A program made the position numbers and the translations under genes. Below, one piece after another: positions 1 to 9,626 of a stretch of 64,000 nt of DNA. Position 1 is the stretch's first letter, and each line of letters begins with the position of its first letter. The DNA is taken from the NCBI RefSeq assembly GCF_000013765.1, contig NC_007954.1, forward strand, positions 2,852,001 to 2,916,000. Reading direction: 5' to 3'. The notes beneath the pieces were generated by a model, which was not told where the DNA came from, searched no databases, and saw only the letters and a program-made list of their open reading frames with translations. Source of the stretch: Shewanella denitrificans OS217 (lineage in GTDB: Bacteria; Pseudomonadota; Gammaproteobacteria; Enterobacterales; Shewanellaceae).

Positions 1-1023
1 GTAACAACAAAGAAAGGCACTAAAACCTCCTCAGAAAGTGTTAAGCCAAAAGCAGCCTCCGTTAGAACTAAGTACCAATTCAATCAAGAGGTCATTAAAG
101 CAAAACAAGTATTCGCTGAATCTAAGGCGATACAAGCCAAATTATTTCACAATGCTCAGCGTGGTTTACCGCTAGAGATGGAGTCTGTGTGTAAGATCAC
201 CTCAGAATCAACGGATCTTATTTTTAATAATCCTAATGCCCTCGCTTGCGTGCTCAATATCCGCAATAAAGATGAATACCTGTTAGAGCACTCAGTATCA
301 GTGTCCATCTTGATGACCATGTTTGCCTTATATTTAAAAATTGACAGGGATATAGTGAATCAATTGGCTATCGGGGCATTTTTACATGATGTCGGTAAAA
401 TAATGGTGCCGGACAATATCCTCAACAAGCCGGGCAAACTCACTGACGATGAATTTTTTGTGATGAAATCTCATGCTCGTCATTCAGTCAGCATAATGAG
501 AAAAACCCCTGGGATCAGTGCCATCAGTATGGAGGTTGCTGGCCAGCATCATGAAAAACTCAATGGCAAAGGTTATCCTTTAGGCTTAAAAGGCGACAAA
601 ATCTCCCTTTATGGCCGCATGAGTAGTATCTGTGATATCTTCGATGCCCTTACTGCCACCCGCTGTTATAAGCAAGGTTACCCTCAAGTAAAATGCTTTG
701 GCATATTGCGAAAGCTGGCAGAAAACAATGAACTCGATATAGATTTGGTGGACAAGTTTATTAAATGCATGGGTGTCTACCCTGTGGGCGCCGTGGTACA
801 GCTAGATTCTAACCGCCTTGCCATAGTGGAAAGCCATAATATTGCCGACCCAATCCGTCCTAACGTCCGTCCCTTCTATCGCCTCGATCCTAAGTTATTT
901 GAAAAAGGCCTTGATGTTGACTTATCTTCTGCCGCTGACGAGCAAATCGTCAAATGTGTTAGGGCCGATGACTTTGAGCTGGATATGCAGCAAATTATCG
1001 AGTTTTTAGCCCAAGAAGCCTAG
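1..1023 (+). CDS. HD-GYP domain c-di-GMP phosphodiesterase (5' end outside window)
   Basis: Probable cyclic-di-GMP phosphodiesterase. The frame is open from base 1 through the ATG at 178, so the gene starts left of the window and the visible 340 codons are its C-terminal part. HD-GYP signatures are present: a leading His (LLEHSVSV), the metal-binding HDVGK, a downstream His (MKSHARHS), and HHEKLNGKGYP, matching HHExxxGxGYP. The lysine-rich segment before it would be the end of a DUF3391-type N-terminal region, which often precedes HD-GYP domains; that part is inference. All metal ligands I can check are intact, so an active enzyme that lowers c-di-GMP is likely. Confidence 0.9.
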   Translation, partial: VTTKKGTKTSSESVKPKAASVRTKYQFNQEVIKAKQVFAESKAIQAKLFHNAQRGLPLEMESVCKITSESTDLIFNNPNALACVLNIRNKDEYLLEHSVSVSILMTMFALYLKIDRDIVNQLAIGAFLHDVGKIMVPDNILNKPGKLTDDEFFVMKSHARHSVSIMRKTPGISAISMEVAGQHHEKLNGKGYPLGLKGDKISLYGRMSSICDIFDALTATRCYKQGYPQVKCFGILRKLAENNELDIDLVDKFIKCMGVYPVGAVVQLDSNRLAIVESHNIADPIRPNVRPFYRLDPKLFEKGLDVDLSSAADEQIVKCVRADDFELDMQQIIEFLAQEA

Positions 1024-1096
1024 CTTCTGTGGCTACCCAGATGCCAGAAGACACGCTTTTACGCCCTGTGTACCTTAAGACGGTCAATTGAAGACG

Positions 1097-3103
1097 CTAT
1101 GATTTTTTCTTTGCTACCGTGCCCGCTTTGGCATTTTTCGCCTTGTATTTCCCGCTTGATTTAGTCGAGTAAGCCGATTTTTTCTTAGGGAAACCTTTAC
1201 CCTTTGATGGACTTGCAAGCCCTTGCAAGGCCCTGGGTAACTCGCTCGCCGCTTGTCCTATGAGCTCGCTAAGCTGCTGGATCAGTGGCGCCATGAACGC
1301 TTGGTAGCGCATGGTCTTATGGCTAATTTTATCAAGGCTTGCCTCCCACAATGCTGTCATATCTGGGGTGGTCGCACTCATTGGCAGGCTATTTATCAGC
1401 CCCCGGCCCACTGGCGTAGCCAAGATAGACTTACCTTGGCGTAATAAATAACCGCGCTTAAATAATAATTCGATAATCCCAGCTCGTGTGGCTTCAGTGC
1501 CTATACCGTCGGTGTCTTTTAAGATTTTTTTTATCTCTACATTAGTGACAAAACGGCCAATGCCCGTCATGGCGCTAAGTAAACTTGCATCGCTAAAATG
1601 CTTCGGTGCTTGGGTCATTTTCTCAAGCAGTTCTCCTCGTTCGCAGTTGAGCCATTGACCTTTTTTGAGTGCGGGCAAGGTTTGAGACTCTGGCTCTCCC
1701 TCTTGATTATTTTCAGTGTTATGTTCCACAATTTTGTTATTGTTGCTAAATAAGCTCTTCCATCCCAACGACTTGTTCTGCCTTGCCTTAGTGGTAAATA
1801 TCCCGCCAGCAATCGTGACTTCAACCTGGGTTTCTGCGTATTGGTAAGCAGGATAAAACTGCGCCAAATATTGACGAGCGATGTGCTGATACAGCCGCGC
1901 TTCATTCATGCTCAAGGCCGATAAGTGTGCGATTTTCTCTGTAGGGATAATAGCGTGATGGGCTTCAACTTTACTATCATCCCAGGCTTTAGATTTAAGC
2001 TTAGGGTTAGGCGCATCGGTGTGACTAATCAGCGTTGGCGCCCCCTTAATGACAGCGTTAATCACACTTGGGGCAAGTGAGAATTGCTCCACAGGTAAAT
2101 GGCGGCTATCTGAGCGCGGATAGGTAATCAATTTATGCCGTTCATACAGGCTCTGGCAAGTATCTAGCACCTCTTTAGCGCTTAAGCCAAAACGCTTGGC
2201 AGCATCGATTTGCAAGGAAGACAAACTATAAGGCAAGGGCGCCGCCTGACGCTTATCTTGAGCCACAAGCCCTGTGACTTGAGCGGGCTGGCCGCTGATG
2301 CGCTCCACTACATTCTGCCCTAAGCCCTTCACTAACACTCGGCCTTCTTCATCTTGATAGGGCTCGCAGGCCGCGCTTGGTTGCCATTTAGCGGTAAAGC
2401 CTTGCTGCTTATCAGTTAATAAATGGGCTAACACTTCATAGAAAGGCTTAGGCACAAAAGCCTCAATTTCTTCATCTCGCCTAACCACTAACCCAAGCAG
2501 AGGCGTCTGCACTCGCCCCACCGAGAGCACGCCTTGATAACCCACTTTCTTGCCTTGAATTGTGTAGGCCCGAGTCATGTTCATGCCATAGAGCCAATCG
2601 GCGCGGCTGCGGGCAAGGGCCGAGGTGGACAGCGGAATAAAATCTCGATTACTCTTGAGTTGATTTAGCGCTCGCTGTACAGCTTGCGGGTTTAAGTCAC
2701 TGATAAGCAACCGCTGCACTTGATTGAGCTTATCCCCCTTGACCCCAAGATAGGCAATCACTTCATCCACCAGCAGCTGACCTTCTCGGTCTGGATCTCC
2801 CGCATTTACTAAGTGAGTGGCTTGTTTAACTAACTTTTTAAGCACGCTTAATTGACTGCGGGTCGATGATTTAGGTTTTAGCTGCCACTGGGTTGGGATA
2901 ATGGGCAAGTGCTCCAATTTCCAGGATTTAAACGCCACATCATAGGCATCTGGCTCCGCTTGCTCTAATAGATGGCCAATACACCAAGACACGCAGTCAC
3001 CATTGGCGGCGGTAATAAAACCATCGCCTTTCTTATGGGGCTTTGGCAGCACATCGGCGATGGCCCGCCCAAGGCTTGGTTTCTCGGCAATGTAGAGTCG
3101 CAT
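1097..3103 (-). CDS. topB: DNA topoisomerase III
   Basis: Type IA topoisomerase of 668 aa, close to the usual length of about 650. It starts with the Toprim signature IAEKPSLGRAIA and has the acidic DPDREG motif near residue 105. The catalytic tyrosine lies in ITYPRSDSR near residue 330. The protein relaxes negative supercoils and decatenates replication intermediates by single-strand passage. It lacks C-terminal zinc fingers, as the E. coli enzyme does, and ends in a lysine- and serine-rich tail of about 40 residues that probably contacts DNA. The start ATG at 3103 has only a weak upstream GGGTAA. The M28 peptidase upstream on the same strand is separated by a terminator, so topB is probably transcribed alone. 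Confidence 0.95.
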   Translation of the reverse strand: MRLYIAEKPSLGRAIADVLPKPHKKGDGFITAANGDCVSWCIGHLLEQAEPDAYDVAFKSWKLEHLPIIPTQWQLKPKSSTRSQLSVLKKLVKQATHLVNAGDPDREGQLLVDEVIAYLGVKGDKLNQVQRLLISDLNPQAVQRALNQLKSNRDFIPLSTSALARSRADWLYGMNMTRAYTIQGKKVGYQGVLSVGRVQTPLLGLVVRRDEEIEAFVPKPFYEVLAHLLTDKQQGFTAKWQPSAACEPYQDEEGRVLVKGLGQNVVERISGQPAQVTGLVAQDKRQAAPLPYSLSSLQIDAAKRFGLSAKEVLDTCQSLYERHKLITYPRSDSRHLPVEQFSLAPSVINAVIKGAPTLISHTDAPNPKLKSKAWDDSKVEAHHAIIPTEKIAHLSALSMNEARLYQHIARQYLAQFYPAYQYAETQVEVTIAGGIFTTKARQNKSLGWKSLFSNNNKIVEHNTENNQEGEPESQTLPALKKGQWLNCERGELLEKMTQAPKHFSDASLLSAMTGIGRFVTNVEIKKILKDTDGIGTEATRAGIIELLFKRGYLLRQGKSILATPVGRGLINSLPMSATTPDMTALWEASLDKISHKTMRYQAFMAPLIQQLSELIGQAASELPRALQGLASPSKGKGFPKKKSAYSTKSSGKYKAKNAKAGTVAKKKS

Positions 3104-3114
3104 TATAGTTTACC

Positions 3115-3148
3115 CAAAAAAAAGCACTGTATGTAATTACAGTGCAAT
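3115..3148 (-). terminator. Rho-independent terminator after the M28 peptidase
   Basis: Perfect 8-bp stem GCACTGTA/TACAGTGC with a 6-nt loop. On the minus strand it is followed by a U run (eight A on the plus strand). It sits between the M28 peptidase stop and the topB start. Confidence 0.8.
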
Positions 3149-3199
3149 TTAACCTAGTTAGCCTTTGATGGCAACTTATACCCTAAGTAATAGTACTAG

Positions 3200-4849
3200 C
3201 TATCTATTGTCTTCACTTCGGCGGGTTTTAAAATCTGAATCTTCGAGCCACTTAGGCCAATCGCTGTTGTTAGCAAGCCGCGCTAATATGCTGCCTATCA
3301 AACTTAAGTCCTGACTCACGCCTCCTAGCGACCAATTGGCATCATAATCATCGGCCTCTTTATGATACTTAGCGTCGATATAATTTGGATCTGTGTCCCC
3401 TAGGCTCATAAACAGTAATCCCGGCACCCCTTCTTGGGCCAGTGCAAAATGATCTGAGCGAAACATTAATCCATTTTGTGGCAGAGGATCGGCTTTAACC
3501 GTGCGTTGCTGCGCCTTAGCGGCATCCTCTAGATAATCCTCCAGCTCAGATACCCCTTGCCCGTATTGTAATATGTAGCTAACGCCATCGTTAACGTTCA
3601 TGCCATCAATATTCAAAAATGCGGCAATATTTTTAGTGGGTACGCTAGGGTTCTGGGCAAAATACTGGGCGCCAATCAAGCCGGTTTCTTCTGCTGTAAA
3701 AGCACTAAAGAGTATCGAGCGCTTAAATGGCGTGACGCTAGCTTTGGCTTTAAAAGCTCTGGCTAGGGCCAATACACCCGCTGTGCCTGAGGCATTATCC
3801 ACCGCGCCATTGAAGATTTCTTGGCTGCCATCTTGATGGGTCTTACTGCCTAAATGATCCCAATGAGCATGCATCACCACCAGTTCATCTTGCTGTGGAT
3901 TGCGCTTGCCGTCGAACTCAGTCGCGCCAGGCAGTAGAGCAAGCACATTATGAGACTTGGCCATTTCTATGCTGTTGTCTAGATTAAGTTTAGCGCTGAG
4001 ATTAAGATCAACCGTCTTAAAACCTGCTTTATGAGTACTGAGTTTAAGGCTGTCGAAATCAAGCCCTGCCGTTGCGAAAATTTGTTGAGTAGCCTTGTGT
4101 TGTAACCAGCCCATCACCGCTATTTGACTTAGGTTGTTATTGTCATCCACTAAGGTAAATTTACTGCCAGTGTTAGAGTTTTCAACCACACCCCAACCAT
4201 AGCCCGCTGGCGCGGTTTCATGGACGATAAATACTGCTGCAGCGCCTTGGCGAGCAGCCTCCTCGTATTTGTAGGTCCAGCGGCCATAATAGGTCATGGC
4301 ATTGCCTTTAAAGCGCTTGTTATCTTGAGTGGCAAAGCCTGGGTCATTCACCAGCATGATGACTGTTTTACCTTTAACATCTATGCCGGCATAGTCATTC
4401 CAGCCAAACTCTGGCGCATTAATGCCGTAACCGACAAACACCACCTCACTGTTATTAAGTGCAATATGTGGCTTTATTTGCTGGCTTCTTGCGGTAAAAT
4501 CTTTGCCATGGGTAAACTTAAGTGCCCCTATCGTTAGCTGCATATCTTGTTTAGCCGTTATCTTGGCCATAGGTACGGCTTGTAAATAACTGTCGCCAAA
4601 ACCTGGTGCCAGCCCCATCTCTTTAAAGGCGTTCACCAAGAAATCTAAGGTCAAGGTCTCCCCTTTTGACAAAGGTGCACGGCCTTCGAAAGCATCGCTC
4701 GCTAAGGTTTTAACATCTTGACGATATTGGGTGAGATTGCTGAAATCTAAAAACTCAGCCTTATCCGTATGGGCGAAAACTAAAGCGGAACTCAGTGCCA
4801 AAGAGGCCATTAAACTAGGCGCAAAACGGCGCAAGGGTGACTTATTCAC
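3200..4849 (-). CDS. Secreted M28-family zinc aminopeptidase
   Basis: 549-aa exported metallopeptidase. The N-terminus is a Sec signal peptide (SLMASLALSSALVFA, cleavage near residue 27). A PA-like insert around residues 130-230 precedes the M28 catalytic domain. Metal ligands are visible in order: HAHWDHLG, DNASGTAG, the catalytic EE in FTAEETGLIGA, an Asp in NIDGMN, and a late His in RSDHFAL. It probably releases N-terminal residues from peptides in the periplasm or outside the cell. The start is GTG at 4849 with AAGGA upstream. It is followed by its own terminator at 3115-3148. Confidence 0.9.
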   Translation of the reverse strand: MNKSPLRRFAPSLMASLALSSALVFAHTDKAEFLDFSNLTQYRQDVKTLASDAFEGRAPLSKGETLTLDFLVNAFKEMGLAPGFGDSYLQAVPMAKITAKQDMQLTIGALKFTHGKDFTARSQQIKPHIALNNSEVVFVGYGINAPEFGWNDYAGIDVKGKTVIMLVNDPGFATQDNKRFKGNAMTYYGRWTYKYEEAARQGAAAVFIVHETAPAGYGWGVVENSNTGSKFTLVDDNNNLSQIAVMGWLQHKATQQIFATAGLDFDSLKLSTHKAGFKTVDLNLSAKLNLDNSIEMAKSHNVLALLPGATEFDGKRNPQQDELVVMHAHWDHLGSKTHQDGSQEIFNGAVDNASGTAGVLALARAFKAKASVTPFKRSILFSAFTAEETGLIGAQYFAQNPSVPTKNIAAFLNIDGMNVNDGVSYILQYGQGVSELEDYLEDAAKAQQRTVKADPLPQNGLMFRSDHFALAQEGVPGLLFMSLGDTDPNYIDAKYHKEADDYDANWSLGGVSQDLSLIGSILARLANNSDWPKWLEDSDFKTRRSEDNR

Positions 4850-4925
4850 TAAAAATCCTTATTTCATTAATTGTTATTTGTTATTTGTTATTTATTATTC
4901 GTGTCTGTTGTTAATGTTTTTTATT

Positions 4926-5150
4926 CTAGCCTGTCATCAATTTTCTTAGGCTAGCACCTAATGCAGCGAACAAGCCTGCAAAGATAAACAGCCAACCTAT
5001 GGGCACTAAAAAGAATGGCTCATGTAATATTCCTTGGCTATCGACTGTGCTACCGATAAAATTAACGGCCAGCCAGCATAAAGCGGCAAAAGAAAAGAGT
5101 ATCAAGGCAGTCTTGAAGCGAAATAATCGCGCTATGATTGATGCCAGCAT
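4926..5150 (-). CDS. Small two-helix membrane protein, DUF3955-like
   Basis: 74-aa protein with two hydrophobic helices (about residues 13-33 and 48-66). They are joined by a loop containing IGSTVDSQGILHEPF. That loop and the following LVPIGWLFIFAGL resemble my memory of the DUF3955 family of small membrane proteins; its function is unknown. The ATG at 5150 is preceded by AAGGAAAA. It ends 77 bp before the M28 peptidase on the same strand and could be co-transcribed with it. Confidence 0.65.
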   Translation of the reverse strand: MLASIIARLFRFKTALILFSFAALCWLAVNFIGSTVDSQGILHEPFFLVPIGWLFIFAGLFAALGASLRKLMTG

Positions 5151-5253
5151 AGGTTTTCCTTAATCTTGAGTAGATACGTTACAAACCAGCGTTAACGACT
5201 TGATTTAAAACTTGGTTTAGGACTTTTTTAGGGCTCTTTACAGGTATGAAACA

Positions 5254-6105
5254 TTGAAACTTAGCCACAGACTTACCAGTTTGCAACGCATGATCCAGCA
5301 TCCTTATCGACATATTTGGGATTGCTGCTGCGATCACGGTCTATTAGGGGCGGCCTTGTTGACTGAGCTACAGACACTTTCACTGGCCACTGAGGCGGCT
5401 CCCCCGTCGCAAACCTATGCACCTTTACAAACCCATGCTTCTTTGCAAACAAGCGTGCATTTTGTCGACATTATTCCCAGCCTAATGCAGGAAGTCGAGG
5501 ATAAACTACAGCGCTTTTTTCCTCAGAGCAAGCAAGCCTCCCGCAATAAAGAGCCTGACTCAGACCACGGCATTAGCTGGCAAGTTCACTGCATGGATGT
5601 AAGCCAACTGCCAATCATCACAGATAACAGTCGTCAGTTGATTATTATTGCCGGTGTTGGCGGCGCCTTGACCCTCAAACTGGTTCAAGCGATACGCTTG
5701 GCATACCCACAGCAAGCGTTAGATTTTCTGCTTTGCCCTGTGCATCATCAATTTGAGCTAAGACAAGGATTAAAAGCATTAAATTTGGGCTTAGTGGATG
5801 AGCAACTGATTGTTGAAAATCGGCGTTTCTATGAGCTGATTTATGTGTCAAGTCAGTCAAGCACTGAGCTTTCGGCCCAAGGTGACAAACTTTGGCAACA
5901 AGACATCAACATATCCCAAGCATACCTTAACCGCACCTTAACCCATTACCGCAACATGCTGCGCCATAGTGCAGCTTTAGATGGCAGGGGACATGAATTT
6001 ACCCAACAAATGTGTACGGGCTCTGTGACTTTGCAAAGCCACAGCCAAGCAGCACTGAATGCTATCATAGAGTCATACAGCCAAATTAAAGTGAAATTAG
6101 GGTAA
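5254..6105 (+). CDS. TrmK-type tRNA (adenine22-N1)-methyltransferase family protein
   Basis: 283-aa SAM-dependent methyltransferase of the TrmK family, which methylates N1 of A22 in tRNA in Bacillus. Family features are the N-terminal LSHRLTSL, a motif I at IWDCCCDHGLLGAALL, an acidic motif II in HFVDIIPSLM, IIAGVGGALTLKLV, and the C-terminal ENRRFYELIYVS. Residues 45-70 hold a low-complexity insert with two near repeats (TYAPLQTHASLQT). The start is TTG at 5254: the ATG at 5246 hits a stop after three codons and no other start lies at the conserved N-terminus. The target in this organism is inferred from the family. Confidence 0.75.
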   Translation: MKLSHRLTSLQRMIQHPYRHIWDCCCDHGLLGAALLTELQTLSLATEAAPPSQTYAPLQTHASLQTSVHFVDIIPSLMQEVEDKLQRFFPQSKQASRNKEPDSDHGISWQVHCMDVSQLPIITDNSRQLIIIAGVGGALTLKLVQAIRLAYPQQALDFLLCPVHHQFELRQGLKALNLGLVDEQLIVENRRFYELIYVSSQSSTELSAQGDKLWQQDINISQAYLNRTLTHYRNMLRHSAALDGRGHEFTQQMCTGSVTLQSHSQAALNAIIESYSQIKVKLG

Positions 6106-6560
6106 GTAACATCTCTCTTAAGCTCTCAATAAACGTTAAGCCCCGAGACGGTATATGGTGTTGATTCTGCGGGTATAGGAAGAACATAGCTCGATTTCTC
6201 GACAGTCAGACCTAAAGTGAAAAATAATCACCTTTTTTTTAGAAACACTAAATCAACAAATTTCATGTATTTATTGGTTATCAACGTGAATAAAAACACA
6301 ATCATTCTACCGTTACAAATATAAACATCAACAAACGAAACAAATCGCAAACAATCAAGCACCTTACATAGTAAGATTGTTTATTACATGATACGCAAGT
6401 AGTACATTTATGTTAAATCATGTTTTAAATCAACTAACTGCCACCTTATTGCCTTTCATTCTACCCCTGTGGTTATATCCCTGTCCGAGTAATTCTATGA
6501 CGTAAAAATCATAATGATATTACCGTATAACAATATATAGATTTTTCTGGGAGTTATGAA
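6106..6560. other. Intergenic region before the first TonB-dependent receptor
   Basis: About 455 bp, AT-rich, with no convincing gene. It must hold the receptor promoter. A good ribosome binding site (GGGAG) lies about 10 bases before the ATG at 6561. A short inverted motif ATCATAATGAT near 6509 could be a Fur-like half site but is too weak to call. Confidence 0.5.
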
Positions 6561-9179
6561 ATGCAAACTAATTCAATATTAGCCAAAGCGGTTCGCTTTG
6601 CGCTAATTGGTGGTGCTGCAACTGCGGCATTATCAGCCTCTGTCGCCACAGCTGCCGATGACCAAGCTAAAGTAGAACGTATCGAAGTGACAGGTTCACG
6701 TATCAAGCGTACCGATATGGAAGGTTCATCTCCAGTCACCACTATCGATGCATCGGCTATCGAAAAAACCGGTGAGCTCAGCATGGCGGACGTACTGCGT
6801 CGCAGCAACCTAAACACCTTCGGTTCGACCTCTGAAAACTCTGGCAGTGCCCAGCAGTCACAAGCAACAATTAACTTACGTGGCGCAGGTTCTGATCGTA
6901 CTTTAGTCTTATTAAACGGTAAGCGTATGCCAGGTTCACCGACACTTGGTGGTACCGCGGTTAACTTAAACACTATCCCTACTGCTGCTATCGAGCGCAT
7001 CGAAGTACTTACCGATGGTGCATCTGCCGTTTATGGCTCTGATGCGGTAGCAGGTGTGGTTAACATCATCACTAAGAAAAACTTTGATGGTGTTGAAGTG
7101 TCTACTACTGCGACCGACCCGGTGCAAGGTGGTGGTGAAGAGTGGAAGACTCACATCGTTGGCGGTTTGACTGGTGATAAAGGCAGCATGACCTTCTCGT
7201 TCGAGCATTTAAACCGTGAAATCATTTACCAGCGCGATCGTTGGTTCACGAGTTCATCTAATGTTTTAGCGCCTAAGTTTGATGATGCTACTGGTGTTTC
7301 AAAATATGCCCGTAATTTCTTAGACGGAAAAACGGGCCAATTTAGCCCTATGGCGGCTTGTAATAACCCTAAGATGGTTGGCGCTGGTCATGTGTATGAT
7401 GCTGGGGGTGGAGACCGTGTATGTGGCTATGACTACACTTCAGAAGCCGCCGATCATGCTTCTCGCACCTATACAGCGGGCTACGTAAACTCTGAATATG
7501 AATTGTCAGATGAAGTGGTATTCCAAGGTCAAGGCCTATTCTCACGTAATGAGACCTTTGGTCGCTACGCGCCGGCAGCAGGCTGGTTTAATGTGGCAGC
7601 AAATCAACTAGACATTCAAAACTTTGATGCTGCAGGTAACTTAACCGGCGTCTCTAAAAACCCAAATGCGGGCAAGGCATACTACCGTTTCACCGATGTC
7701 GGCACTCGTGACGGAAACACGACTGATTACAGCACTGATATTCAGCTAGCACTCGTCGGTTCTCACGATGATTTTGGCTGGGATGTGACCTATCACTACA
7801 ACCTTGCTGAAAACACTAACTCAGGTACTGGTTATGTGCACCGTCCAACGGTTGAACAATATGTAAAGGACGGTATATTCAACTTTGGACCAGAGGGTAA
7901 CTCACAATCAGTTATTGCAGACATAGCTCACAACACACTTAAACAAGATATTATGAAGTTCCAGAGTATCAACGCAGGCTTAAACTTCGAATATTTAGAG
8001 CTTCCAGCTGGTGCTGTATCTTGGTACTTAGGCACCGAAGCTTCACAGTATAAGTATGACGCCAAGGTTGACGCGCAAACTGCAGCCGGTGACGTTATTG
8101 GCTCCTCTGGCAATGGCTCACAAGGCGATCGCGATGTGTATGCGGTATTTGCTGAATCTATCGTGCCAGTAAGCGAAGATGTAGAACTTAACTTTGCTTA
8201 CCGTTATGACAAATACTCTGACTTCGGTTCTGCTACTACGCCAAAGGTAGCCATCAGATATCAAGCTCTTGAAGATGTTGTTGTTCGTGCCTCTTGGGGA
8301 CAAGGCTTTCGCGCTCCATCACTGTCTGACTTGCTAGCAGCCGATGCTCTGAGTGCTGATATGGCAACTGATTACTCATACTGTGATGTGTTGGGTACTG
8401 CAGTTGCTGACTGTAAAGCAAAGCAGTATGACGTTACACGCCAAGCTAACTCAGAGTTAGAGCCTGAAACATCAGATTTTTATAACTTAGGTGTTATTTG
8501 GGATATCACAGATAACCTAAGCACTAAGGTTGAGTATTACAACCTAAGTATCGATAACGTCATCACCTTCGTGTCTTTAGACTCTTTATTAAAAGAAGAG
8601 CAAAAAGTCGGTTACGGCAACTTAAGCCGTGGTGAAATTAAACGTGTTAATAATAACCCTAACGGCAAACTATTATCGGCTACTACACCTAAGGCCAATG
8701 GCACAGGTTTCGATACGACAGGTATAGATTTCAACATCACCTACAGTGGATTTGAAACTGCAATTGGTGAGTTTGGCACCAGCTATGACTTAACGTATGT
8801 GCTGTCATATGACGATGAAGAATATTTTGACGGTCCTGTAAACGACAAGATTGGTCGTAACGGCAAGCCAGAAATACGCTTTACTTGGGTGTTAGACTGG
8901 AGCTATGGCGATCACTCAGCGTCATTGTTAACTCAGTATATTGACGGCCAAAGTGAAAAAACGAACCCAACTGACTTCTCACAAGTTGGCAATTTATCGT
9001 CACAAACGACCTTCGATGTTAGCTATGGCTACCATACATCTTGGGATGGTAAATTTGGCTTAGGTATTCGTAACTTAACTAATCAAGATCCTGTGCTTGA
9101 TTCTGACTTAGAATATGATTCATCACTGTATAACCTTTATGGCCGTACATTTACCGCGACTTACACACAGAAATTCTAA
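6561..9179 (+). CDS. TonB-dependent outer-membrane receptor
   Basis: 872-aa outer-membrane receptor. A signal peptide (cleavage after SVATAA, about residue 31) is followed by a TonB-box-like VERIEVTGSRIKRTD. The plug domain follows (residues about 50-170: NLRGAGSDRTLVLLNGKRMPG, ERIEVLTDGASAVYGSDAVAGVVNIITKK), then a beta-barrel. The last residue is Phe (YTQKF), the usual outer-membrane assembly signal. The first 60 residues closely resemble the receptor at 35182-38082, so they are paralogues of the family common in Shewanella and Alteromonas. The substrate is unknown; iron chelates, peptides or saccharides are all possible. It stands alone with its own terminator. Confidence 0.92.
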   Translation: MQTNSILAKAVRFALIGGAATAALSASVATAADDQAKVERIEVTGSRIKRTDMEGSSPVTTIDASAIEKTGELSMADVLRRSNLNTFGSTSENSGSAQQSQATINLRGAGSDRTLVLLNGKRMPGSPTLGGTAVNLNTIPTAAIERIEVLTDGASAVYGSDAVAGVVNIITKKNFDGVEVSTTATDPVQGGGEEWKTHIVGGLTGDKGSMTFSFEHLNREIIYQRDRWFTSSSNVLAPKFDDATGVSKYARNFLDGKTGQFSPMAACNNPKMVGAGHVYDAGGGDRVCGYDYTSEAADHASRTYTAGYVNSEYELSDEVVFQGQGLFSRNETFGRYAPAAGWFNVAANQLDIQNFDAAGNLTGVSKNPNAGKAYYRFTDVGTRDGNTTDYSTDIQLALVGSHDDFGWDVTYHYNLAENTNSGTGYVHRPTVEQYVKDGIFNFGPEGNSQSVIADIAHNTLKQDIMKFQSINAGLNFEYLELPAGAVSWYLGTEASQYKYDAKVDAQTAAGDVIGSSGNGSQGDRDVYAVFAESIVPVSEDVELNFAYRYDKYSDFGSATTPKVAIRYQALEDVVVRASWGQGFRAPSLSDLLAADALSADMATDYSYCDVLGTAVADCKAKQYDVTRQANSELEPETSDFYNLGVIWDITDNLSTKVEYYNLSIDNVITFVSLDSLLKEEQKVGYGNLSRGEIKRVNNNPNGKLLSATTPKANGTGFDTTGIDFNITYSGFETAIGEFGTSYDLTYVLSYDDEEYFDGPVNDKIGRNGKPEIRFTWVLDWSYGDHSASLLTQYIDGQSEKTNPTDFSQVGNLSSQTTFDVSYGYHTSWDGKFGLGIRNLTNQDPVLDSDLEYDSSLYNLYGRTFTATYTQKF

Positions 9180-9205
9180 TATTTTTTTATGTAATGTTCT
9201 CCCAC

Positions 9206-9235
9206 AAACAGCCCTTTTATAGGGCTGTTTTTTTT
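9206..9235 (+). terminator. Terminator of the 6561-9179 receptor gene
   Basis: 10-bp stem AAACAGCCCT/AGGGCTGTTT with loop TTTAT, then a run of T. Confidence 0.9.
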
Positions 9236-9447
9236 ATGCCTTAATGACATATCCTTTGGCTTCTCTTATTGCAACAACACCTTCCCTTCAATCATTAGAT
9301 CAAGCTTAAATCCACCAGCAATTCATGCAATCGTCTAGGTTGTAACAGCAAAGCTGTTAACTCGCGTTCAATTTAGCGATCTTTGCCGCATTTTTAGCGT
9401 TCCCCTTTATGAGTCACTCACATCACTATGCTAACATTCTCAGGTAA

Positions 9448-9462
9448 ATTGGTCTTACCAAT
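9448..9462 (+). promoter_or_regulatory. PdhR-type operator upstream of the DUF3360 gene
   Basis: Perfect 6-3-6 inverted repeat ATTGGTCTTACCAAT, matching the known gammaproteobacterial PdhR operator core TTGGTNNNACCAA. A -10-like TATGCT lies 20 bp upstream (9428), which would place the site just after the transcription start, a position for repression. The same 15-mer occurs at 11378-11392 before pflB. PdhR is a pyruvate-responsive GntR-family repressor. Confidence 0.75.
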
Positions 9463-9573
9463 AAGCGCAGGGCAATGTTTAGCCACCAAGGCTCCTATTC
9501 GCCTATGCAAACTAATGAATAGTCCCTAAAACAACAAGTACCAGGATGGTCGAGGTTTGATTAATGGAAAACA

Positions 9574-9594
9574 CCATCATTATCATAATGATGG
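9574..9594. promoter_or_regulatory. Perfect 21-bp palindrome in the leader of the DUF3360 gene
   Basis: CCATCATTAT, one central base, then its exact complement ATAATGATGG. It lies 32 bp before the ATG at 9627 and about 110 bp after the PdhR-type operator. It could be an operator; the core ATTATCAT/ATGATAAT is reminiscent of Fur boxes. In RNA it could form an 8-bp hairpin near the ribosome binding site. The function is unassigned. Confidence 0.5.
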
Positions 9595-9626
9595 CATTAC
9601 ATCTTCTTCTCGGAGAATGAGAAACA

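Noticed and set aside
5246..5257. ATG start for the TrmK-type gene
   Set aside because: ATG at 5246 meets TGA after three codons. The conserved N-terminus needs the TTG at 5254.
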